Part shown: positions 1-8,344 of the stretch, piece after piece
Numbering within the stretch: the stretch's first letter is position 1
Layout of the letters: each line of letters starts with the position of its first letter
Source of the DNA: Microcoleus sp. FACHB-68
Lineage (GTDB): Bacteria > Cyanobacteriota > Cyanobacteriia > Cyanobacteriales > Oscillatoriaceae
Assembly: GCF_014695715.1 (NCBI RefSeq)
Contig: NZ_JACJOT010000008.1
Span: forward strand, 992,001-1,056,000
Direction of reading: 5' to 3'
Length of the DNA: 64,000 bases
Position numbers and translations under genes: made by a program
Notes under the pieces: model-generated
The model's database searches: none
Told to the model about the DNA's origin: nothing
What the model saw: the letters and a program-made list of their open reading frames with translations, nothing else

Positions 1-672
1 TTGCAAAATAGAGGGTGGGGCTGAGCCTTCAAACACCAAGTCTACATAGGGGAAATCGTGAACCAAGACAAGGTTGTGCTGCCGGCAAAACGCTACAGCT
101 TCTTGAAAAAACGAGAGTGGAGCGATCGCGGCGGTTGGGTTGTGGGGATAGCTGAGCACCATCATCCGCGCCTGCGCTAAAACCGGCCCTGGCACGTCCT
201 CAAACACCGGCAAAAATCCATTTTCCGCCCGCAGTTGCATCGGGTAAATCTGCCCACTGGCTAAGTAAACACCGCCGACATGGGAGGGATAGCCCGGATC
301 GAGCAGCAGGGCAAAATCTCCCGGATTTAAAATCGCTAAAGGCAAATGCGCCGTTCCTTCTTGAGATCCAATGAGGGAGAGCACCTCCGTTTCCGGATCA
401 ACCGGCACGCCAAATTTCTGCGTGTACCATTTGGCGGCTGCGTGGCGAAATTTTTGAGTGCCGTGAAATAGCAAATACTGATGGGTGCTGGGATCTTTCA
501 AAGATGCGGCGATCGTGTCGAGGACGCGATCTTCGGCAGGTAAGTCAGAAGATCCTAGAGATAAATCAATCAAATCTTGGCCGGCTGCCCTCGCCTTTGC
601 CTTTGCCCGATCCATATCAGCAAAGACATTAGCACGGAGGGGATCTAAACGTTTCGCAAATTGCATATTCAT
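1..672 (-). CDS. PLP-dependent class I/II aminotransferase (DapL/DapC-like), truncated by window edge
   Basis: The reading frame enters from the left edge of the window and begins at ATG 670-672 (MNMQFAKRLDP), with AGGA six to seven bases upstream; a second in-frame ATG lies at 664-666. The visible 224 codons show the N-terminal half of a fold-type I aminotransferase: a GSSDLP substrate-side segment near residue 40, a SQEGTAHLP phosphate-binding-like turn, a SYPHNPTAA segment whose Asn contacts the cofactor in this family, and HDFPYVDL, where Asp and Tyr normally bind pyridoxal phosphate. The Schiff-base lysine lies outside the window. The family includes LL-diaminopimelate and aspartate aminotransferases, so a role in lysine or amino-acid biosynthesis is possible, but the substrate cannot be fixed from this part. 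Thioredoxin lies upstream on the same strand across an 80-base gap. Confidence 0.8.
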   Translation of the reverse strand, partial: MNMQFAKRLDPLRANVFADMDRAKAKARAAGQDLIDLSLGSSDLPAEDRVLDTIAASLKDPSTHQYLLFHGTQKFRHAAAKWYTQKFGVPVDPETEVLSLIGSQEGTAHLPLAILNPGDFALLLDPGYPSHVGGVYLASGQIYPMQLRAENGFLPVFEDVPGPVLAQARMMVLSYPHNPTAAIAPLSFFQEAVAFCRQHNLVLVHDFPYVDLVFEGSAPPSILQ

Positions 673-751
673 ATATCCTTTGTTATTGGTCTTTTGTCAT
701 TGATGCGGCTGCCTTGGCAGGACAAACGACAAAAGACTCATAACTCTATGT

Positions 752-1075
752 TTACAAATGAGCGTCAAGCAGACCGGCTAGTTTTTGCTGGCTGATCGCT
801 CCTTCATAGGACTCAATCACTTCTGTCCCATTAAACAATCTCAAAGCCGGAATTCCTTCCACTTTATATTGCTTGACGGTGGCGGGATTGGGATCAACTT
901 CCATTTTCACGACCTTGAGGCGATCGCTGTAGTTGTTGGCTGCCCAGTCCACGGACGGTGACACGAGCCGGCATGGGCCACACCAAGACGCCCAAAAGTA
1001 GACTAAAACGGGTGTTGTGGATTGCAGGACTTCGGTTTCAAACTCGGCATCGCTAATGGAAATGAGGCTGCTCAT
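752..1075 (-). CDS. Thioredoxin-domain protein
   Basis: A 107-residue single-domain thioredoxin. The active site WCGPC is at residues 31-35 and the cis-proline follows at about residue 76 in GIPALRLF; both are needed for dithiol-disulfide exchange. There is no signal peptide, so it should act in the cytoplasm or stroma-like compartment. A longer frame begins 18 bases upstream (MINGSA), but the ATG at 1073-1075 (MSSLIS) is preferred because GGGAG sits four bases before it and the family starts close to this point. It is co-directional with the aminotransferase downstream and with the Vipp1/PspA genes upstream, but gaps of 80 and over 340 bases argue for separate transcripts. Its target proteins cannot be inferred. 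Confidence 0.9.
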   Translation of the reverse strand: MSSLISISDAEFETEVLQSTTPVLVYFWASWCGPCRLVSPSVDWAANNYSDRLKVVKMEVDPNPATVKQYKVEGIPALRLFNGTEVIESYEGAISQQKLAGLLDAHL

Positions 1076-1417
1076 AGCACTCCCGTTAATCAATCTGCAA
1101 CAGAATTTTACAGTTTTATTATTGTGAAGCTTTTTGTGACCTCAAGGCAAATCTGTGAACACGACAGTCAACCGAGCCGGTGAACTGACATTATCGTATC
1201 CGTTTGATGATTCTTTGCTTGTCCGCAAATTTCTCCAGCCTAAAACCTTATCCCATCCAGATTGTATCGGCCAGCACTTAGCAAACAGGCCCCGATAGAC
1301 TCCCTGAATTAATCCATCCCCTCTGCGTTCGCTCGAAATGGAACAGGTAAGAGAGTGGACGTACAGCGGTTTATCGAGACCTGGGTTGCTGGAGAAACGA
1401 GTAAGAGCCGGTGAAAC
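1076..1417. other. Intergenic region, no gene seen
   Basis: This 342-base stretch separates Vipp1 from thioredoxin, both on the minus strand. It should hold the thioredoxin promoter and the end of the Vipp1 transcript. An open frame in antisense to the Vipp1 end exists but has no family resemblance. No clear terminator hairpin or RNA gene was recognised. Confidence 0.5.
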
Positions 1418-2188
1418 TTACATATCGTTGAGTTGCGAACGCAGCTCTTCCAATTCAGCGTCAACAGCTTGATTGTTTTTGGGGGCACTCGTTTGCCCAG
1501 AGGCGGGTAGAGCTTCTTGGGTAGGAGGAGCACCGCTAAGGGAAGCTTTCATGGCTGCGAGTTCGTCGTCAACATTGCTTCCAGATTCAAGCAGGGCAAA
1601 TTGACTTTCTAAATCGGCACCACCCAGCTCAGCAGCAGCTTGAGATCGGGCTTCCATTTGCAAAACCTTCTCTTCCATGCGCTCGAAAGCGCCCATTGCG
1701 CTGCTAGTGCCCAAATTGCCAATCGTGTTTTGCAGCTGTTCGTTAGCCTTAGCAGCTTGCGCCCGCGCTTTGAGCATATTCTTCTTGGTTTTGGCTTCAG
1801 AAATCTTACTTTCCAAAGCAATCAGGTTGCGCTTGAGCGTATCCACCTGAGTTACTTGTGTATCCAGCTGAGCTTTCAGCGTTCCTGCTGTTTCAGCGTG
1901 GCTTTTTTTCCGAACCAGTGCTTCGCGGGCTAGATTTTCATCCCCTTTTTGCAAAGCCAGCTGGGCGCGTTGTTGCCAGGTGTTGGCTTGAGATTGAGCC
2001 TGATTGTACTGTTGCTCGGTGCGTTTTTGTGTGGCAATCGAACTGGCAACGGCCTGACGCAACTGCACCAGGTCTTCCTGCATATCTATGATGGCCTGGT
2101 CTAAAACCTTTTCAGGATCTTCTGCCTTGCTGACCATGTCGTTCATATTGGCCCGGACGACGCGGCTAATGCGATCAAACAATCCCAT
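1418..2188 (-). CDS. vipp1: Vipp1/IM30, PspA-family membrane-remodelling protein
   Basis: A 256-residue, almost entirely helical, coiled-coil protein of the PspA/IM30 family (ESCRT-III related). It begins MGLFDRISRVVRANMNDMV, the amphipathic membrane-binding helix typical of the family, followed by the conserved EDPEKVLDQAI and GDENLAREAL segments. After the PspA core there is a linker from about residue 215 and then a final helix ending AELEELRSQLNDM. This extra C-terminal helix distinguishes Vipp1 from plain PspA. Vipp1 supports thylakoid membrane biogenesis and repair in cyanobacteria by forming rings and rods on membranes. AAGGAAAG lies upstream of the ATG. The paralogue at 2566-3270 is immediately upstream on the same strand, after a 377-base gap that suggests its own promoter. 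Confidence 0.93.
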   Translation of the reverse strand: MGLFDRISRVVRANMNDMVSKAEDPEKVLDQAIIDMQEDLVQLRQAVASSIATQKRTEQQYNQAQSQANTWQQRAQLALQKGDENLAREALVRKKSHAETAGTLKAQLDTQVTQVDTLKRNLIALESKISEAKTKKNMLKARAQAAKANEQLQNTIGNLGTSSAMGAFERMEEKVLQMEARSQAAAELGGADLESQFALLESGSNVDDELAAMKASLSGAPPTQEALPASGQTSAPKNNQAVDAELEELRSQLNDM

Positions 2189-2565
2189 GATTTCGTCTTT
2201 CCTTTTGGGGTTTACGAGGTATGTCAGGCTTCTGGTGTCAGCCCGTTGGGTTTAATTTAGGTGGCCAGCGTCTCAATCGATTCAGTCTGAGACGGCTGCC
2301 CTCAACTTAATATCTAGTTTAAGTTGCTATTTTCAGGGAGGCACGCAGCCTTGGTGAGAGATTCCAAAGAGGACTTCCTTTCTTCAGTGTAAAAACTTCA
2401 GGCTTTAATCGGTAGAGTTTAGGGAATTTCTTTGTATTCAGCCGGCATCTACTTTGCTTTGTGAAAGAACTTGCTTCCCCGGTTAGTCTGGCCCGTTTAG
2501 GGTGCCGGCACGCCATCGGTGCGGTTTAGAAGCTTTTTATCTCTTTCACCTTTATTAAAAATCGT
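2189..2565. other. Intergenic region between Vipp1 and PspA
   Basis: A 377-base gap between two co-directional paralogues. It probably carries the Vipp1 promoter. The open frames within it are short and lack family resemblance. I see no hairpin or repeat that I would defend. Confidence 0.45.
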
Positions 2566-3270
2566 TTACGGATTCGATGACTCACCGGGAGGCAATTTGG
2601 CTGGATCGCTACCCTTAATGATTTGGGATTTCATCGCCGCTAGTTCAGCATCAACGCCGCCTCCCCCTTCCAAAGCGGCAAATTTGTTTTCTAAGTCATC
2701 GTGTCCGAGATGTGCAATTGCTTCTGATCGAGCTTCGAGTTGCATGACTTTCTCTTCCATACGCTCGAAGGCACTCATGGCGCTGCCGGTGTTGAACTGT
2801 CCCATCATCTCGTTCAACTTTTCAGAAGCTTTGGCAGAGCGGGCGCGGGCAATGTACAAATCTTTTTTCGTTTTAGCCTCGGCAATTTTGCTCTCCAGGC
2901 TCCGCATATTTTGCTTGAGCTGGTTAACAACACCACTTTGCTGTTCAATCTGCGCCTTCATTGCCTGTGCTGTTTCGTGGTAGGTTTTCCGCCGCATCAG
3001 GGCTTCGCGGGCCAAATTCTCATCCCCTTTTTGCAGCGCTAGCTGGGCGCGGCGATACCATTCATCTGCTGTGGATTGAGCTTGGCTGCACTGGCGTTCT
3101 GTGCGTTTCTGGGTGGCAATTGCCTGGGCTACCGCTTGCCGCAGTTGGATCAGATCCTCCTGCATATCGATTACAGTCTGTTCCAGAATTTTTTCTGGAT
3201 CTTCCGCGCTGCCAACCAGACTGTTGATATTGGCGCGAATCACCCGCATGACACGGTCAAATAATCCCAT
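2566..3270 (-). CDS. pspA: PspA-like protein (PspA/IM30 family, no Vipp1 tail)
   Basis: A 234-residue coiled-coil protein closely similar to the Vipp1 neighbour through residue 210 (MGLFDRVMRVIRANINSLV, EDPEKILEQTVIDMQEDL, GDENLAREALMRRK). It ends soon after the core with a short Pro/Ser tail (KLPPGESSNP) and lacks the last helix seen in the neighbouring gene. That architecture matches PspA, the phage-shock protein that binds stressed inner membrane and helps maintain the proton-motive force. AAGGAAG lies about seven bases before the ATG. No pspF- or pspBC-like gene is visible nearby, so regulation must differ from that in enterobacteria. Because the two proteins are close relatives, functional overlap is possible. 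Confidence 0.88.
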   Translation of the reverse strand: MGLFDRVMRVIRANINSLVGSAEDPEKILEQTVIDMQEDLIQLRQAVAQAIATQKRTERQCSQAQSTADEWYRRAQLALQKGDENLAREALMRRKTYHETAQAMKAQIEQQSGVVNQLKQNMRSLESKIAEAKTKKDLYIARARSAKASEKLNEMMGQFNTGSAMSAFERMEEKVMQLEARSEAIAHLGHDDLENKFAALEGGGGVDAELAAMKSQIIKGSDPAKLPPGESSNP

Positions 3271-3654
3271 AACGGATTCTTCCTTGTACCGGATTTTCAG
3301 GCAGTTGAAGGAGCAGCACAGACCGCATTCTTCCTAGCTTTTTGAATAAATCTCTTCTTTTCAGACCTTCCCAGTCTTACTGTCTAGGATGAATGGCGGG
3401 TATTACTCGCACAATTATGCAAACCACTGAGGTTTTTGCATTTTCAGAAAAGGTGCTTATAGCATGGTGATGGCGAATTCACCAATGAGTTAATCTTACC
3501 AAAAAACTGCTACGAGCGTATTTCAAGCTTTGTAGCCTGTGACTTTGCCGCTGCCGGCAGACTTGCTGAAAAACCGGCCTTTGTATTGATCCCGGCAAGA
3601 AGCGAAAAACCGATTTGCAGTTTTACGGAATCTTGCCGGCTCTCATTGGCCCGC
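3271..3654. other. Intergenic region upstream of pspA
   Basis: This 384-base gap must hold the promoter of the PspA-like gene (minus strand). The segment around 3400-3530 is AT-rich. No reading frame with coding character, RNA gene or convincing terminator was seen. Confidence 0.4.
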
Positions 3655-5058
3655 TTAAGGCCGGTAAACCTTGGCCGCTAGTCCTTGCCGTTGCAGTTCC
3701 TGCACCAAAACTTGGGCAGTCGCAGCATCATTAAAAGCCCCTAACTGAATTTGAGAGCCGGCTGGAAAGTCGCGTGCGTAGGCATCTGCGACGACTTGCC
3801 GTGCTTTTTCCAGACTGGCTTCGCCGTCATAATCCAAGACAACATAGAAGTAATCGTCTGTAACAGATTCAGCGTTTGCTGTTGCGGCGGCTGTTGGCGT
3901 CGCCGTGGGCGTGGCTGCTGGGGTTGTTGTGATGGTTACTGCTGGGCTGGGTGTTACAACCGTTACTGTGGGTGCCGGTGCTTTCGGCGCGGCTGGGGGA
4001 GCCAGGGGCTGTCCTTTAGCCGCTGGTTTGTTTGACCCTTGCGGTTTGTTTGACGGAGGCAATAAAGCCGCTGTCAGACTTCCCAAACCTCTGGATTTCG
4101 CCGCTGGGCTGGGAGTGGGCACTGGGCCTGATTTGACAGTAACCTGGGGAATGGGTGTGGCGCTGGCGGTTGGCGGTTGTACCGCAGGTTGCACGACTGG
4201 GGCGAGTAGTGGCGTGGGCGAGGGATTCACTGTACTGAGTGTGCCCAAATCGAGTTCCACAAATTCCTCGGAGGCTAAATTTGGGGAGGTTGGCAGGCTT
4301 GCTTCCGCCGCACCGCCGGTGGTGACGGTTGTATTGTTTGAATTTTGGGCGGTGTTGGGCGTTTGCTGGTTAAAAAGCCGGCTCGGTGAGAGGTGTTTCA
4401 AACCGGACGGATTGGTGGCCACGTAGCCGAAGATCGCGCTGGCCATTAAAAACAGCAACATTGACCCGATGCCCAAGGGGCTAAGTAGGCTGTCTGCGGC
4501 GTTCCGTTCTGTTTGTTTTCTTTTGGTTGCTACTTCGCCAAGACTTTTAAGCAGTTCTTCTGAGGACTCCAAATAGTCGTTTGGAACTTCACTTTGGTTG
4601 GGAGAGGGTAAACTTTCACCGGCAGCAATTTCTGTGGTGGGGCTGGGTTCGCCGTTGGCGGTTGGAGAGGCTTCTAGCGATTTAGAGGCGATGGCCAGCT
4701 CTGCCGCTGAGGCTGGGATCGATATCTGGGGCAGTGATAGCTCCTCTTTTTGCCAGGTTGGAGCCGGTGGGTCAATGGACACCGAGGGGGGCGGCATTTC
4801 TGCCGATGAGCCTGCATCCGGCTGGGTTCTGCCGCCGGTGGCTGTCACGTAAATTAAATCTAGGGGATCTCGGCTTTGGCTTTGGCCAATTGCCCGGTTA
4901 GAAGCGGGTGTTTGTTCCCGGCGTCGCTGGCGTCGGTATCGGGTTAATTCTTCCTCTAGCTGCACATCCAAACTGCCGAGAGCCGCTTTTAAGGCCGGCT
5001 TCAATGAATGGGTTGGCGAGGCGGGTGTGGCTGAGACAAGGTCGGGACTTTTGCTCAT
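3655..5058 (-). CDS. Membrane-anchored SPOR-domain protein
   Basis: A 467-residue protein with a Pro/Ser/Ala-rich N-terminal half, a single membrane segment at about residues 193-215, a long low-complexity Pro/Thr/Ala stretch (about 220-390) and a C-terminal SPOR-like domain (about 395-467; FYVVLDYDG..LEKAR, IQLGAFNDAATAQVLVQEL, GLAAKVYRP). SPOR domains bind denuded peptidoglycan at division sites, so a cell-wall or division role is inferred. The topology would place the N-terminal about 190 residues in the cytoplasm and the SPOR domain in the periplasm. GGAG precedes the ATG by about ten bases. It is transcribed divergently from the DUF721-type gene across a 495-base gap. Compositional bias makes the middle region unalignable; the C-terminus carries the assignment. 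Confidence 0.8.
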   Translation of the reverse strand: MSKSPDLVSATPASPTHSLKPALKAALGSLDVQLEEELTRYRRQRRREQTPASNRAIGQSQSRDPLDLIYVTATGGRTQPDAGSSAEMPPPSVSIDPPAPTWQKEELSLPQISIPASAAELAIASKSLEASPTANGEPSPTTEIAAGESLPSPNQSEVPNDYLESSEELLKSLGEVATKRKQTERNAADSLLSPLGIGSMLLFLMASAIFGYVATNPSGLKHLSPSRLFNQQTPNTAQNSNNTTVTTGGAAEASLPTSPNLASEEFVELDLGTLSTVNPSPTPLLAPVVQPAVQPPTASATPIPQVTVKSGPVPTPSPAAKSRGLGSLTAALLPPSNKPQGSNKPAAKGQPLAPPAAPKAPAPTVTVVTPSPAVTITTTPAATPTATPTAAATANAESVTDDYFYVVLDYDGEASLEKARQVVADAYARDFPAGSQIQLGAFNDAATAQVLVQELQRQGLAAKVYRP

Positions 5059-5553
5059 TGCTTGCGGCTCCTACCGGCTGTTTCGATCGCGCATCATGTA
5101 GTGAAGTGGTTTATCCCTCAGGTGCGGGCGACCTGTTTCGGGCAGTTCTGTTTGTACCGATTTAAAAGCTTAACTTGATATCTTACACCAGAGCCGGTTT
5201 TTGCCCCCGGATTGTTCTGACTGACCAGGGTTAAAGTCAATGGCTGAGGGGGAGAATTTTTGATGGCGTTTGCTGTTTGGGTGGGTTGTGTCTTTTGGTG
5301 CAGATGTTTAGCCATTGCCGAACAGTGATCCGTGCCGATTCATCAATGATTTATTTTAAATCTCCCTTCAAGATTTTTGCCGGCAATGGGTTTGATCATT
5401 TTTGCGGCTTTTTTGAGGGGTTTAACTGCTACCGGCTTTCAGGTTGCCAACCCGGCTACCTAGATAAGTCACAGAGCCATCAGAATATAAAGGGAGGCAT
5501 CGCTGAGGAGCTTTGCTGATAACCGGGCGTTTAAAAAATTTGAGAGGGGCGCG
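5059..5553. other. Divergent promoter region
   Basis: A 495-base gap between the divergently transcribed SPOR-domain gene and the DUF721-type gene, so it should hold both promoters. An 80-codon open frame at 5277-5519 has no family resemblance and no convincing ribosome binding site. No RNA or repeat was recognised beyond several GCCGGC-type hexamers. Confidence 0.45.
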
Positions 5554-6111
5554 ATGGCTTTTAACACTCTCAATCAGGTGATAGGCTCTCTAGAAAATCA
5601 CGGGGGGTTGCAGCAATCACAGGAATTTCAAAGTTTGCTGCGCTGTTGGCCCGAAGTGGTCGGTGCAGCGGTGATGGCTCAAACTCGACCGCTTGCTGTG
5701 GATCGCGGGGTGCTAAAAGTAGCAACATCGAGTGCGGTTTGGGCACAACAGCTCATGTTTCAGCGTCGGCAGATTTTGGCCAAGTTAAATTTGCGTTTAC
5801 CGGCACCTCTGGTTGATATTCGGTTTTCAACGGCTCAGTGGCACAAACCGCTCATGGCTGAGCCGGCAACCCAAGAGCAAACCGTGTTGTGGCGAGAGCA
5901 TCCCAGCCGGGTACTTGATACGCCAGCCGGCGATAAAATTGAGCCGAAGCCGGCTGTTAAGGAGCCAAAGGCGGCTTTTCAGCAATGGGCTGAGGGCATA
6001 CAGGCGCGGACGCAATCTTTACCGCTTTGCGAGCAGTGTCAGTGTCCTGCGCCACCGGGAGAGCTTCAGCGCTGGGGGATTTGTGCCTTGTGTGCGACGA
6101 AGGGTTGGTGA
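5554..6111 (+). CDS. DUF721 (DciA-like) domain protein with C-terminal Cys cluster
   Basis: A 185-residue protein. Residues 1-100 resemble the DUF721/DciA fold: a helix with FQSLLRCWPEVVG and then VLKVATSSAVWAQQLMFQRR, the pattern of small KH-like proteins of this family. In many bacteria DciA acts in loading the replicative helicase; whether this cyanobacterial member does so is inference. The C-terminus has five cysteines (159, 162, 164, 177, 180) arranged as a likely zinc ribbon, and a variable Pro/Ala linker joins the two parts. GAGAGGGG lies just before the ATG. It is followed by a 447-base gap, so it is probably monocistronic. Confidence 0.75.
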   Translation: MAFNTLNQVIGSLENHGGLQQSQEFQSLLRCWPEVVGAAVMAQTRPLAVDRGVLKVATSSAVWAQQLMFQRRQILAKLNLRLPAPLVDIRFSTAQWHKPLMAEPATQEQTVLWREHPSRVLDTPAGDKIEPKPAVKEPKAAFQQWAEGIQARTQSLPLCEQCQCPAPPGELQRWGICALCATKGW

Positions 6112-6558
6112 GGTGAAGCCTGGGTTTGCTAGGGCCAGCTTGCCGGCCTGTAACCGACCAGAGCCATTCTTTTAAAGGGTTTCTGGCTGTGGCCTTTCAC
6201 AACGTTTAAAAATTGTAATTTTTTACTCCTTACGAAGGGTAAATTCAGAGTATAATTTCTTCCTTCGAGATATTGTTAGTTAATGATATTTGTGTAGTGC
6301 CCTTGTCAGGTGTTTAGTGTTTTACTTGATCCCCGTTGGGTTTTGTCCTAAATTGGTCTATTGCAAAACAAAGAGCGCTTCTATTTTTAAAGTTATATGT
6401 ATCGGTTTTTAAACCAAACCTAAAAAAAAGATTAAGAGGAGAAACAGCGCGGGGATCGCTTAAATCTATACAGGATCGAGGGTTGCAGGCTAAACAACGT
6501 TGAGAGCGATCGATTACAAATAAATAAGAAGATCATTCGCATCTCCAACGAGAACTTT
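6112..6558. other. AT-rich intergenic region
   Basis: A 447-base gap upstream of the small Cys-rich gene. It is AT-rich at 6200-6430 and carries a purine-rich run with GGAGAAA near 6437. It may contain a long leader or a small RNA, but I see no RNA family signature. Confidence 0.4.
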
Positions 6559-6870
6559 ATGAAAACCCCCAATTGCCCTGCTTCCGCCTGCCGCCACTGC
6601 CGCTTTTACCAGCCAGTAGGAAGACGCGGTGGTCATTGCCAACAGTTGGATGTGCCGGTGCGAGGCGGCTGGACAGCTTGCTCGTTGGCGCTTCCACCTT
6701 TTGCTCCTTCTTGGGAAGCAGTGGAAGAACTCAGACTTTGGCATGAAGAAATGCTTAGTGTTCAGGAACCGATTTCCTTAGAGGGTTCATTAGCTTGTTC
6801 TCAGGCAGATGCTTGCACTCAGGAAAACAACGTGACCCCGTCAAGGTTGACCTCGGCGGTTTTAGTGTAA
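6559..6870 (+). CDS. Small Cys-rich conserved hypothetical protein
   Basis: A 103-residue protein whose N-terminal half has five cysteines (6, 11, 14, 27, 41) in a compact arrangement (CRHCRFYQPVGRRGGHC and WTACSLA), suggesting a metal or Fe-S site. The PPFAPSWEAVEEL stretch that follows looks like a helix start, and the last 35 residues are low-complexity. I recognise the pattern as a cyanobacterial small protein of unknown function but cannot name it. The start ATG follows CCAACGAGAAC, a weak ribosome site. A strong terminator-like hairpin lies 195 bases downstream. Confidence 0.65.
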   Translation: MKTPNCPASACRHCRFYQPVGRRGGHCQQLDVPVRGGWTACSLALPPFAPSWEAVEELRLWHEEMLSVQEPISLEGSLACSQADACTQENNVTPSRLTSAVLV

Positions 6871-7064
6871 CTGAAAATATTTTATTAATGAAGCTTGCTG
6901 GCCGGTATTGGCCAAAAACAAGTCAAGACGCTGGAGATGCATCTACGGAATGACTCGACATAGAAAAATTTGACCTAAAATTGCAGGTTTTGTAAGGGTT
7001 GGACTTACTTTAAAGCAAGGCAAAATTCGAGTCTAAAGAAAAATTGAGTAAAAATTCTCATTTC

Positions 7065-7099
7065 AATCGCACCGGCACTAAAACCCGGTGCGATTTTTT
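7065..7099 (+). terminator. Rho-independent terminator
   Basis: A perfect 11-base-pair inverted repeat, AATCGCACCGG at 7065-7075 and CCGGTGCGATT at 7085-7095, separated by nine bases and followed by a T run on the plus strand. It most likely ends the transcript of the small Cys-rich gene and insulates it from the convergent menB. Confidence 0.85.
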
Positions 7100-7131
7100 A
7101 TGAAAAAACCTTAACTTTTGGCACTCTAGAA

Positions 7132-7965
7132 TTATGGCAGCCAGGGGTATTGGCGAAAATCGGGAGGGCGTTTTTCGAGAAAGGCTTGTTTGCCCTCAGC
7201 ACCTTCTTCGGTCATGTAATAAAGTAAGGTGGCGTTACCGGCAAGTTCTTGAAGACCGGCTTGTCCGTCGCAGTCGGCGTTAAAGGCGGCTTTGAGGCAG
7301 CGAATCGCAATGGGGCTTTTCTCTAAAATTTCATTGGCCCATTTTATGCCTTCTGCTTCCAACTCTTCCACCGGCACGACACAATTGACTAAACCCATTT
7401 CTAGCGCTTGCTGTGCGCTGTACTGCCGGCAGAGAAACCAGATTTCCCGTGCCTTTTTTTGGCCCACAATTCTAGCCAAATAGCTAGCCCCAAAACCTCC
7501 GTCAAAGCTGCCAACTTTTGGGCCGGTTTGTCCGAATACAGCATTATCTGCGGCAATTGTCAAGTCACAGATTAGGTGCAAAACGTGACCCCCACCGATG
7601 GCGTAGCCGGCAACGAGGGCAATGATCACTTTCGGCATGGAACGAATTAGGCGCTGTAAGTCCAGCACATTCAGACGGGGGATGCCGGCATCATCAACGT
7701 AGCCGGCACTCCCGCGAACACTTTGATCGCCGCCAGAGCAAAATGCGTATTTGCCATCGGTGTGAGGGCCTGCGCCGGTGAAGAGTACGACGCCAATGCC
7801 GGTGTCCTCACGCGCATCGCAAAAGGCATCGTAGAGTTCAAAGACTGTTTTCGGGCGGAAGGCATTGCGTTTGTGAGGCCGGTTGATGGTAATTTTAGCG
7901 ATGCCGTCGGTTTTGTGGTAAAGAATGTCTTCGTAAGTTTTGGCGGTTTGCCAGTTGATTTGCAT
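7132..7965 (-). CDS. menB: 1,4-dihydroxy-2-naphthoyl-CoA synthase
   Basis: A 277-residue crotonase-fold enzyme that closes the naphthoquinol ring from o-succinylbenzoyl-CoA; in cyanobacteria this step feeds phylloquinone (or menaquinone) synthesis for photosystem I. Diagnostic MenB segments are present: [10 protein letters not shown] near residue 34, [11 protein letters not shown] near residue 75 forming part of the oxyanion and CoA site, [20 protein letters not shown], and [25 protein letters not shown] with the catalytic-region Asp. Length fits the family. It reads convergently to the small Cys-rich gene and is not clustered with other men genes here. The next upstream gene on the same strand is the M3 peptidase, separated by a repeat patch. 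Confidence 0.95.
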   Translation of the reverse strand: MQINWQTAKTYEDILYHKTDGIAKITINRPHKRNAFRPKTVFELYDAFCDAREDTGIGVVLFTGAGPHTDGKYAFCSGGDQSVRGSAGYVDDAGIPRLNVLDLQRLIRSMPKVIIALVAGYAIGGGHVLHLICDLTIAADNAVFGQTGPKVGSFDGGFGASYLARIVGQKKAREIWFLCRQYSAQQALEMGLVNCVVPVEELEAEGIKWANEILEKSPIAIRCLKAAFNADCDGQAGLQELAGNATLLYYMTEEGAEGKQAFLEKRPPDFRQYPWLP

Positions 7966-8072
7966 AGAAAATGACTGCGTTACTTTGGCTTGAGAATTTT
8001 AACGCAGTGTCTTGAGCCGGCGCGATAGATTGGCTGCAGCCGGTTTTTGCCAATATCCCTTACTTGCCGGGA

Positions 8073-8274
8073 ATGAGGGGGATTTTTTTTAACCGCAGAT
8101 AAACGCAGATAAACGCAGATGATAGCGCAGCGTGCTGTTAGGTATATGCAGATGAATACAGATGATAGCGCAGCGTGCCGTTAGGTATAGCAGATGAGGG
8201 GGATTTTTTTAACGACAGATGCACACAGATAAACACAGATGATAGCGCAGCGTGCCGGCAGGTATATGCAGATG
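8073..8274. repeat. Intergenic repeat patch (CAGATGATAGCGCAGCGTGC units plus ATCTGCG-type repeat)
   Basis: Three near-identical copies of a roughly 38-base unit containing CAGATGATAGCGCAGCGTGC and GGTATA(T)GCAGATGA occur at about 8115-8153, 8159-8196 and 8235-8274. Two of them are preceded by a GGGGGATTTTTTTAAC block followed by CAGATAAACGCAGAT-like repeats (8081-8120 and 8200-8240). The second part is the reverse complement of the ATCTGCGTTTATCTGCG repeats found near 31900, 35815 and 37740. The patch fills the gap between menB and the M3 peptidase and shows no coding frame. Confidence 0.8.
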
Positions 8275-8344
8275 ATGTGGAATGTATTTTTTTGTTCAAT
8301 TTTTAAGGACAACCTTGGGAGTTGCCCTTAAAAGTTTACGGGTT

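Noticed and set aside
3905-4426. 173-codon plus-strand frame
   Set aside because: It is antisense to the low-complexity Pro/Ala region of the SPOR-domain gene.
5277-5519. 80-codon frame upstream of the DUF721-type gene
   Set aside because: No family pattern, poor ribosome site, and a position that fits the divergent promoter region.
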